A DNA stretch of 10,121 nucleotides from an uncultured Haloferula sp. (lineage in GTDB: Bacteria; Verrucomicrobiota; Verrucomicrobiae; Verrucomicrobiales; Akkermansiaceae), in assembly GCA_946885645.1 (NCBI GenBank), contig CAMPGU010000143.1, positions 1-10,121 on the forward strand. Reading direction: 5' to 3'. The notes under the pieces are model-generated. The model had not been told where the DNA came from and did not search any database. It worked only from the letters and a program-made list of their open reading frames with translations. Positions within the stretch are counted from its first letter, which is position 1. Every line of letters begins with the position of its first letter. Positions 4,844 to 10,121 of the stretch are shown here, one piece after another. The position numbers and the translations under genes are program-made.

Positions 4844-7615
4844 ATGCGATTGCCGTTCGTCATGCTGGTCCTGATCTCCGGCGCTCCTGCAGAGGAGAAG
4901 CACTGGGCCTACGTGCCGCCCGTGAGGGCGGAACTTCCCGCCGCCGTCCATCCCGTGGACGCCTTGTTGGCGGTGGCTTGGGAGAAGGCGGGGGTCAGGC
5001 CCGCGGCTCAGGCCGCCCCGCGCATTTGGTTGGAACGCGCGGCCTACACCCTCACCGGCCTGCCCCCCTCCGAGGAACAACTGCGTCGCATCGAGGCGAC
5101 GCCCGACGAGCCCACGTGGAAAGCCTTGATCGACGAGTTGCTCGCCAGCCCTGCTTATGGCGAACGCTGGGCGCGCCATTGGATGGATGTCGCGCGCTAC
5201 GCCGATACCCGCGGGTATAATTTCGATCAGGATAACCGCTATCCCTTCGCGTATACCTATCGGGACTGGTTGATCCAGGCTTTCAACCGTGACCTGCCGT
5301 ATGACCGCTTCGTGAAGCTTCAGATCGCGGCGGATCACCTGGTGGACCGGCCGGACCATCCCGATTTGGCCGCGCTCGGCTTCCTGACGGTGGGCCTCCG
5401 CAACGGGCCGGTGGAAACCATCGACGACCGGGTGGACGTCGTGACCCGCGGGTTTCTCTCCAGCACCGTGGCGTGTGCCCGCTGCCACGATCACAAAACG
5501 GATCCGATCACGATGCGGGATTACTACTCGCTCTACTCGATCTTTGAAAATACGGACGAGCCGGAGGATAAGCCGGTGATCGGGAAGGCGGCTGATGAAG
5601 GCGATTTCGCGGCCTATCAGGCGGAGGTGGCGAAGCTGGAGGAAATCGACAGGAAGGCCCGCCAGGAGCTTGTCGATCACCTGCGGTCCAAAGAAGCTTT
5701 TCCGAATTACCTCGAACTCGCCTGGCGGGCGAAGAAGGAGGATTGGGACCACGGCAAGGCAACGAGCGAAGGGTTCGGGCGGGGGAAGCTGCGCGCAAAT
5801 GCCCTCTTGCGCTGGCGCGATTTTTTCAATGAGCAGGCTTCGAAAGACGGCGGATCGCCGCGCTTGAAGCGCTGGGCGCAAGAGATGGATGCGGCCGCAG
5901 ACGACGCCGCCCGCAAGGCGCTTTGCGAAGGACTCGCCGCCGAATGGTCGGCGGCGGGGGAGGGGAGCGAGCTCGCGGGATTGGCCGCGAATGAGAATTG
6001 TCCCTTGAGCTACGGGGTGGACCGGATCTCCGCCTTCATGAATACCGAGGACGGCAATCAGAGCCGCCAACGCACCAGCGCCATGAGCAGGGTGATGGCC
6101 GAACATCCGGGCTCCCCGCCCCGGGCCATGAGCCTGCGGGACCGTGCGAACTGGTCGCAGGCGGTGATCTTTCTGCGGGGCAACCCGGCGAGCCGGGGCG
6201 AAACCTTCGACCGCCAGTGGCTCGGATTCCTCGGGGGCGGCAACTATGAGGAGGGGAAAAGCCCGCGGCTCTCGTTGGCGGAGAAGATCGCCGATCCCGC
6301 GAACCCGCTGACCTCGCGGGCCATTGTGAACCGCATCTGGGCCTGGCATTTCGGAGCTCCCTTGGCCGAGCCGGGTGATTTCGGCCCTCAAACGCCGCGG
6401 CCGGAGCTCCTGCCCTTGCTCGATACATTGGCCGTCGCGTTCCGAGACAAGGGTGGATCGATCAAGGAATTTCACCGTCTCCTGCTGACTTCCCGTGCCT
6501 ATCGGCTCGAGGCGGCGGGGCCGCGGGAAAACGATGCGAAGGACCAGGCGAATACGCTCTTCTGGAAGTGGAACCGGCGCCGCCTGGATTTTGAAACCAT
6601 GCGCGACCGGGTCCTGGCGGGCAGCGGAGCCCTGGAAACGGGCCGCACCGGAGGCCGCTCGGTGCGTCTGGAAGATCCCGGCTCAGACTCCCGCCGCAGC
6701 CTCTATGCCTTCGTGGATCGCTATGCGCTGCCGGGAACTTTCGTTTCCTTCGACCTTCCCCATCCGGATCATCACAGCCCGAAGCGGGTGGAAACCACGG
6801 TGCCGCAGCAGGCGCTCTATTTCCTGAACGGGCCGCTGGTGCTGCGGCAGGCGTCGCGAGTCGCCGCCGACGGAGCACTTCTCGGCCTGCCGGACGAGCG
6901 CGCGCGGGTGGATTTCATTTACCGCAGGCTCTTCCGGCGTGCGCCTTCGGAAGAGGAGACTATGGCAGCTCTCGATTGGGTCCGCAGCGCGAGCCCGGCC
7001 GATTATGCGCCCCGTCTGGGCGGGTACTGGGAGGTCCGGCATGCTCCGGACCCGGGCAAACCGACCGAAGATCTGGCGGCCTTCCCCATCTTCGCCGACA
7101 AGGTCTGGAAAACGGGGCCGGATCCCGCCACCGCGCCCATCCGCTGGCTGAATGCCGGGCCAAGCGGCGGCCACGCCTCCGCCAACCATGCGATGGTCCT
7201 CCGCTGGCGTGCCACCGGGGCAGGGCGGGTCCGGATGACCGGCCATCTGAAGCGCACGCAGGAGGGCGGGGATACGCTCGCTTGGCGGGTCGATGCGGGC
7301 GGAAAAGTCCTAGCGGAAGCCAAGCTCGGCCCGGGATCGGAGTCCGTGATCGAAGGAACCTGGGTCGAGGTGAAACCCGGGGCGACCGTGGATTTCGTTC
7401 TCCGCGCTCCGGAAGGTGATTCCTGTGGCAACGTCGCGTGGGATCTCAAAATCGAGGGTCAGGAGACGGAAGTTTCCCCGGTCGTCGAGGTGGGCGAATT
7501 CACCCGCCAGTTTCCCACCGCCGACCAGCCCGCTCCCGGTACCGCGGCCGCCGATCCTTGGGCGGATCTCGTCCAGATGCTCTGGGCCTCGAACGAATTC
7601 CACTTCATCGACTGA
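4844..7615 (+). CDS. Secreted DUF1549/DUF1553 (PSCyt2/PSD1) protein
   Basis: A 923-residue exported protein. Residues 1-16 form a short signal peptide ending in GAPA, probably cleaved before EEKHWAY. Residues ~20-240 are DUF1549: HWAYVPP, LTGLPPSEEQL, SPAYGERWARHWMDVARYADT, and CARCHDHKTDP at 211-221. The CxxCH (C211, C214, H215) is the motif behind the name planctomycete cytochrome c-like, though haem attachment is unproven. Residues ~425-710 are DUF1553: FLRGNPASRGE, PLTSRAIVNRIWAWHFG at 488-504, FHRLLLTSRAY, RRRLDFETMRD, and TVPQQALYFLNG at 652-663. The family's closing segment WADLVQMLWASNEF is at 906-919. Between ~716 and ~872 sits a Gly-rich, beta-rich insertion resembling a carbohydrate-binding-type sandwich. 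The separate N-terminal cytochrome domain found in many relatives is absent. It is followed by DUF1501 after 6 bp. A role in polysaccharide or sulfated-substrate use is often supposed for such pairs but is not established. No Shine-Dalgarno. Confidence 0.92.
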   Translation: MRLPFVMLVLISGAPAEEKHWAYVPPVRAELPAAVHPVDALLAVAWEKAGVRPAAQAAPRIWLERAAYTLTGLPPSEEQLRRIEATPDEPTWKALIDELLASPAYGERWARHWMDVARYADTRGYNFDQDNRYPFAYTYRDWLIQAFNRDLPYDRFVKLQIAADHLVDRPDHPDLAALGFLTVGLRNGPVETIDDRVDVVTRGFLSSTVACARCHDHKTDPITMRDYYSLYSIFENTDEPEDKPVIGKAADEGDFAAYQAEVAKLEEIDRKARQELVDHLRSKEAFPNYLELAWRAKKEDWDHGKATSEGFGRGKLRANALLRWRDFFNEQASKDGGSPRLKRWAQEMDAAADDAARKALCEGLAAEWSAAGEGSELAGLAANENCPLSYGVDRISAFMNTEDGNQSRQRTSAMSRVMAEHPGSPPRAMSLRDRANWSQAVIFLRGNPASRGETFDRQWLGFLGGGNYEEGKSPRLSLAEKIADPANPLTSRAIVNRIWAWHFGAPLAEPGDFGPQTPRPELLPLLDTLAVAFRDKGGSIKEFHRLLLTSRAYRLEAAGPRENDAKDQANTLFWKWNRRRLDFETMRDRVLAGSGALETGRTGGRSVRLEDPGSDSRRSLYAFVDRYALPGTFVSFDLPHPDHHSPKRVETTVPQQALYFLNGPLVLRQASRVAADGALLGLPDERARVDFIYRRLFRRAPSEEETMAALDWVRSASPADYAPRLGGYWEVRHAPDPGKPTEDLAAFPIFADKVWKTGPDPATAPIRWLNAGPSGGHASANHAMVLRWRATGAGRVRMTGHLKRTQEGGDTLAWRVDAGGKVLAEAKLGPGSESVIEGTWVEVKPGATVDFVLRAPEGDSCGNVAWDLKIEGQETEVSPVVEVGEFTRQFPTADQPAPGTAAADPWADLVQMLWASNEFHFID

Positions 7616-7621
7616 TTCCCC

Positions 7622-9055
7622 ATGTCCCATCACACCCTGACGCCGAATGACGTGGTCCTCGACCGCCGGGATTTCCTCCAGCGCTGCGGCATGGGCTTCG
7701 GTGGTCTGGCCTTGGGAGGTTTGCTAACAGGGAATGCTCCGGGGATGCCGGGCGGCTCATTGGCTGTGGCTGCCCAGCCGCACTTCGCCCCGAGGGCGAA
7801 GCGGGTGGTTCACCTCTTCATGAACGGCGGTCCGTCGCAGGTGGATACCTTCGACCGGAAACCGAAGCTTCAGGAGTTCCACGGGAAAACGATGCCGCTG
7901 GAGGGATTGAAGACCGAGCGGCCCACGGGAGCGGCCTTGCGGACGCCCTTTGAATTCCAGCGTTACGGGGAATGCGGTCTCGAAGTCAGCGAGCTTTTCC
8001 ACCACACGGCGCAGCACGCCGACGACCTCTGCGTGATCCGCTCGATGACGGCGGACGTACCGAACCACGAGCCCTCCCTCATGCTGATGAACTGCGGCGA
8101 CGGGCGGCTGCCGCGGCCCTCGATGGGCTCCTGGATCAGCTACGGACTGGGGAGCGAGAACGAGAACCTTCCCGCCTACGTGTCCCTCTGCCCCGGCGGC
8201 ATGCCGATCAAGCGGGCGGAGAACTGGCGCTCGGCCTTTTTGCCGGGGAATTTCCAAGGGACCTACCTCGACAGCTCGATCGAAGAGGTGGACAAGATGA
8301 TCGAGAACCTGCGGAATCCCGCGGCGAGGGATTCCCGCCAGGCCCGCCAGCTCGATTTCCTGAACAAGCTCAACCAGCGGCACCTGGTGGCTCGCGGTCA
8401 CGATCCGCAGCTGGAAGCGCGGATCAGGAGTTTCGAGTTGGCCTACCGGATGCAGAGCGAGGCCACGGATGCCTTTGATGTAACGAAGGAGCCGCAGCAC
8501 ATCCGGGACATGTATGGCCCCGGGCCTTTCGCGCGCCAGTGCCTGATGGCCCGCCGTCTTCTGGAGCGGGGCGTCCGCTACATCCAGCTCTGGCACGGCA
8601 ACGGGCAGCCTTGGGACAGCCACGATGACATCGAGGATCACCGTCGTCTGGCGAAGGAATGCGACCAAGGAATCGGGGCCTTCCTGGCCGACCTGAAGAT
8701 GCGGGGCTTGCTTGATGAAACCCTGGTGCTCTGGGGCGGCGAATTCGGACGCACTCCGGCCGTCGAGCTACCGCAGGCGGGTTCCAATGCCGGGAAAATG
8801 AAGGGCCGGGACCACAATCATTTCGGTTTTACCGTCTGGATGGCCGGCGGTGGCGTGAAAGGCGGCCACGTCCACGGCGCGACCGACGAATTCGGTTTTC
8901 GAGCCGTCGAGAAGCCGGTGCATGTGCACGACCTTCACGCGACGATGCTCCATCTTCTAGGGTTCGATCACGAGAAACTGACCTACCGCTACTCCGGCAG
9001 GGATTTCCGGCTTACCGACGTGCATGGCAAGGTGGTGCAGGATCTCATCGCGTGA
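7622..9055 (+). CDS. DUF1501 protein with twin-arginine signal
   Basis: A 477-residue protein of the DUF1501 family, which is related in fold to the alkaline phosphatase/sulfatase superfamily. The N-terminus has a twin-arginine motif, DRRDFLQRC (R15-R16), a hydrophobic stretch GFGGLALGGLL (25-35) and a likely cleavage site after AVAA near residue 51. It is therefore probably exported folded through Tat, perhaps with bound metal. Family segments follow in order: VVHLFMNGGPSQVDTFD (62-78), PNHEPSLMLMNCGDG, RYIQLWHGN with WDSHDD (331-336), WGGEFGRTP (371-379), GRDHNHFGF (395-403) and a C-terminal HVHDLHATMLHLLGFDH. The Asp/His-rich blocks sit where metal ligands of the superfamily would be; activity is not known. 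It starts 6 bp after the DUF1549/DUF1553 stop, so the two are one operon and probable partners in the envelope. The ATG at 7622 has no Shine-Dalgarno, consistent with coupling. Confidence 0.93.
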   Translation: MSHHTLTPNDVVLDRRDFLQRCGMGFGGLALGGLLTGNAPGMPGGSLAVAAQPHFAPRAKRVVHLFMNGGPSQVDTFDRKPKLQEFHGKTMPLEGLKTERPTGAALRTPFEFQRYGECGLEVSELFHHTAQHADDLCVIRSMTADVPNHEPSLMLMNCGDGRLPRPSMGSWISYGLGSENENLPAYVSLCPGGMPIKRAENWRSAFLPGNFQGTYLDSSIEEVDKMIENLRNPAARDSRQARQLDFLNKLNQRHLVARGHDPQLEARIRSFELAYRMQSEATDAFDVTKEPQHIRDMYGPGPFARQCLMARRLLERGVRYIQLWHGNGQPWDSHDDIEDHRRLAKECDQGIGAFLADLKMRGLLDETLVLWGGEFGRTPAVELPQAGSNAGKMKGRDHNHFGFTVWMAGGGVKGGHVHGATDEFGFRAVEKPVHVHDLHATMLHLLGFDHEKLTYRYSGRDFRLTDVHGKVVQDLIA

Positions 9056-9121
9056 GGCGAGACCGGCTTGCCCGCGGTGAATCGCCCTCCGGCACCGATA
9101 CCGCCAGCTTGAGCCCGGGAC

Positions 9122-9496
9122 CTAGTTCTTCCACGTCAGCGCGCCCTTCTTAAGCGCATAGACGTAGGCGAAGGCCAGCACGCCGGCGAACCCGGCCATG
9201 GAAACCAGCGGCACGGCATTGCCGCCCGCCACCAGGTCGCGGAACTGGACGGCCCACGGATACATGAAGACCACCTCGATGTCGAAAATCACGAAGAGCA
9301 TCGCGACGAGGTAAAATTTCACCGAGAAGCGCGGGGAGCCCTCGCCCACGGGAAGCATCCCGCACTCGTAGGCGCTGTCCTTGGTGGCATTCCGGCGCGC
9401 GGATTTCCCGAGCAGCACGCTGAGCGTGAGGCTGACGACGGCGAAGCCGATCGCGATCAGGATCTGGACGAAGACGGGCAGGTACTGCGAGGACAT
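9122..9496 (-). CDS. nuoA: NADH-quinone oxidoreductase subunit A
   Basis: NuoA is a small membrane subunit of respiratory complex I, at the joint between the peripheral and membrane arms. This 124-residue protein has the expected three transmembrane segments (about 8-30, 61-83 and 96-115). It also has the two diagnostic motifs: YECG at 43-46 followed by GSPRFSVKFY, and VIFDIEVVFMYPWA at 69-82 with the conserved acidic residues D72 and E74. Length and order agree with the family. Unusually, nuoB does not follow: 66 bp downstream the convergent DUF1501 gene ends. Upstream, an intrinsic terminator separates it from the next - strand gene, leaving only ~40 bp for its own promoter. No Shine-Dalgarno precedes the ATG at 9496. 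The remaining nuo genes must lie elsewhere, or this is an extra copy. Confidence 0.95.
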   Translation of the reverse strand: MSSQYLPVFVQILIAIGFAVVSLTLSVLLGKSARRNATKDSAYECGMLPVGEGSPRFSVKFYLVAMLFVIFDIEVVFMYPWAVQFRDLVAGGNAVPLVSMAGFAGVLAFAYVYALKKGALTWKN

Positions 9497-9535
9497 CCGG
9501 ACCGGGTGATACGTGGCGGACTTTCCGATGGGTAG

Positions 9536-9568
9536 AAAAAAATCCGCGCCGGAGACCCGGCGCGGATT
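9536..9568 (-). terminator. Intrinsic (Rho-independent) terminator
   Basis: A perfect 12-bp stem, AATCCGCGCCGG (9541-9552) against CCGGCGCGGATT (9557-9568), closes a 4-base loop. Read on the - strand it is followed directly by a run of seven T (9542-9536), partly inside the stem base, which is the classical layout. On the + strand no U-tract follows. It therefore ends transcripts coming from the - strand gene at 9616-9924 and shields nuoA from read-through. Confidence 0.88.
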
Positions 9569-9591
9569 CTATTCCAAAAGGGAGGGCAAAC

Positions 9592-9606
9592 GGACGCCGG
9601 GCGTCC
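9592..9606. repeat. Short perfect palindrome between the 102-residue gene and its terminator
   Basis: GGACGCC and GGCGTCC (9592-9598 and 9600-9606) are perfect inverted arms around one base; as RNA this would fold into a 6-bp stem with a 3-base loop. It lies in the 3' untranslated part of the 102-residue gene, 24 bp before the intrinsic terminator in transcript order. It may protect the 3' end or be chance in GC-rich sequence. Confidence 0.35.
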
Positions 9607-9615
9607 CTCGGGCCT

Positions 9616-9924
9616 TCAATCTTCCTGCTGCTGGGCGAGATACTCGCTCGAGGCCTCGTGGACTCGTTTGGTGCCCTTGTATTCCTTGCCGATCTTTTCG
9701 ACCAGACCGCGGGTCACCAGGTTTTGGAGTTTCTCGTAAGCACGCAGGCGAAGCATCTCTTCACCGCCGCTCACGGCGTTGCGGACCTTCAGATTGTCGA
9801 ACACCCGTTCGAACAGGTCATTGAAGCCAAACACCTTGTCTTCCGCGAGAACGTTGCAGAGTTCATCCGTGACGTGATCGGGAAGCCGGCGTGAAAACCG
9901 GGTGCGTTTCGTGGTGGTTGCCAT
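9616..9924 (-). CDS. Small basic protein with winged-helix-like C-terminus, function unknown
   Basis: A 102-residue soluble protein that I do not recognise by name. The N-terminus is Thr/Lys/Arg-rich (MATTTKRTRFSRRLPD), followed by helical-looking segments around HVTDELCNVLAEDK and FNDLFERVFDNL. The second half, EEMLRLRAYEKLQNLVTRGLVEKIGKEYKGTKRV (about 55-88), has the pattern of a recognition helix plus wing in small winged-helix DNA-binding proteins: a helix ending in L-V-x-x-G-L-V-x-K followed by a basic beta-hairpin. DNA binding is therefore a reasonable inference. The ATG at 9924 is preferred over the in-frame GTG at 9954, because a good extended -10 box lies between them and would make the GTG untranscribed. 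The gene stands alone, with its own promoter-like element, an upstream palindrome and an intrinsic terminator. An autoregulated nucleoid or regulatory protein is one possibility. It could also be an antitoxin-like or structural protein. Confidence 0.75.
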   Translation of the reverse strand: MATTTKRTRFSRRLPDHVTDELCNVLAEDKVFGFNDLFERVFDNLKVRNAVSGGEEMLRLRAYEKLQNLVTRGLVEKIGKEYKGTKRVHEASSEYLAQQQED

Positions 9925-9933
9925 AGCGCCGCG

Positions 9934-9942
9934 ATCATAGCA
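9934..9942 (-). promoter_or_regulatory. Extended -10 promoter element of the 102-residue gene
   Basis: On the - strand TGCTATGAT is an extended -10 element (TG-n-TATGAT; five of six positions match TATAAT). It ends nine bases before the ATG at 9924, so the leader would be only a few bases. The region 17 bp upstream has no good -35 hexamer, which extended -10 promoters can do without. It supports the choice of ATG 9924 as start. Confidence 0.5.
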
Positions 9943-9958
9943 GCAAAATGCCACGCGC

Positions 9959-9977
9959 GCGACTCAAAAAGAGTCGC
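9959..9977. promoter_or_regulatory. Perfect palindrome upstream of the 102-residue gene, operator candidate
   Basis: GCGACTC (9959-9965) and GAGTCGC (9971-9977) are perfect 7-bp arms around AAAAA. It lies just upstream of the extended -10 box on the - strand, near the -35 position, where a dimeric regulator would act. Alternatively it could be a weak hairpin at the end of a transcript coming from the right, but no U-tract follows the stem. Confidence 0.4.
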
Positions 9978-10079
9978 CCATTCAAAAAAGTCCTTAAGAT
10001 TTCTCAAGCAAAAAAGTTAAACAAAAGAAAGCGGTATTGTCGTTACGCACACGAGATATTGTTTGAAACGAACGACATC
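9978..10079. other. AT-rich non-coding stretch with several inverted repeats
   Basis: Base composition drops sharply here compared with the rest of the window, and I find no credible open frame. The stretch contains CTTAAG-attt-CTCAAG (9993-10008), which on the - strand pairs with one G-U and is followed three bases later by TTTTTT (10-terminator-like, weak). It also contains TGTCGTT / AACGACA (10038-10044 and 10071-10077), a perfect 7-bp inverted repeat around 26 bases, with the small palindrome GTTTGAAAC (10061-10069) inside it. This may be a 3' untranslated region with terminator, or a small structured RNA; the evidence does not decide. Confidence 0.35.
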
Positions 10080-10121
10080 TTAACGTCCGTCACGGATTAC
10101 ACGATTTTCTTCGTCCAGAAC
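10080..10121 (-). CDS. Possible C-terminal end of a gene entering from the right (partial)
   Basis: Reading leftwards from the window edge on the - strand, one frame gives 13 residues, VLDEENRVIRDGR, then TAA at 10082-10080. The charged, plausible residue pattern and the use of CGT for all three arginines are what one would see at the end of a well-expressed gene, and terminator-like structure follows. Thirteen codons are far too few to be sure, and other frames stay open for similar lengths. No product can be named. Confidence 0.22.
   Translation of the reverse strand, partial: VLDEENRVIRDGR

Noticed and set aside
4616..6475. Long open frame on the - strand, continuous with the 87-residue gene and spanning the start of the DUF1549 gene
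   Set aside because: The part upstream of 4615 is Arg/Pro/Gly-rich with no domain and lies antisense to a clear family protein; it is a product of high GC content.
7757..8668. 303-codon open frame on the - strand inside the DUF1501 gene
   Set aside because: It overlaps a well-supported family protein and has no domain pattern of its own.
9056..9121. Terminator between DUF1501 and nuoA
   Set aside because: No stem with adjacent T-run can be found on either strand in these 66 bp.
1..10121. CRISPR array, tRNA, insertion sequence or prophage
   Set aside because: No regularly spaced repeats, tRNA-like cloverleaf, transposase or phage gene was seen on either strand.

Overview
The window is GC-rich, except for an AT-rich right end. 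It looks like chromosomal DNA of a member of the Verrucomicrobia, possibly the Luteolibacter/Haloferula group. The main evidence is the adjacent DUF1549/DUF1553 and DUF1501 secreted-protein pair, a gene set characteristic of Planctomycetes and Verrucomicrobia. A LysR-DUF2917 pair, a solitary nuoA and a near absence of Shine-Dalgarno sequences fit less specifically. The assignment to phylum is an inference. I see no tRNA, rRNA, CRISPR array, insertion sequence or phage gene.

Left part (1-2353): the effector domain of a LysR-type regulator, cut by the window edge, overlaps a DUF2917 gene by 4 bp on the + strand. Converging on it from the - strand is a three-gene run: an SRPBCC/AHSA1-like protein, a very small PQQ-type beta-propeller-repeat protein, and a GNAT acetyltransferase. 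The GNAT gene carries a one-base frameshift near 1168; its intact C-terminus can still be read in another frame down to 1066.

Middle (2354-4615): a 107-bp divergent intergenic region with an 11-bp-arm inverted repeat separates that run from a complete TerC/Alx-type membrane protein gene. Converging on terC is a - strand pair: an 87-residue protein of unknown function, then a TatD-like metal-dependent hydrolase. The hydrolase resembles, from memory, the EboB protein of ebo metabolite-export clusters, but no other ebo gene is visible here.

Right-centre (4844-9055): a two-gene + strand operon encodes a 923-residue secreted DUF1549/DUF1553 protein with a CxxCHDH motif and a beta-rich C-terminal insertion. 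Six bases later comes a 477-residue DUF1501 protein with a twin-arginine signal. The pair probably acts together outside the cytoplasm; the biochemical role of these families is not established.

Right end (9122-10121): an orphan nuoA (complex I subunit) on the - strand is not followed by nuoB. It is insulated from the next upstream gene by a strong intrinsic terminator. That upstream gene encodes a 102-residue basic protein with a winged-helix-like C-terminus. It has a good extended -10 box only 9 nt from its ATG and a perfect palindrome just upstream. The last ~160 bp are AT-rich and contain several inverted repeats, plus perhaps the last 13 codons of another - strand gene.

Across the window almost no start codon has a Shine-Dalgarno sequence, and three - strand genes have -10-like boxes so close to the ATG that leaderless mRNAs are plausible. 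I found no clearly new multi-gene system. The items most worth a second look are the solo EboB-like hydrolase with its small partner gene, the orphan nuoA, the frameshifted GNAT gene, and the translation-start pattern.
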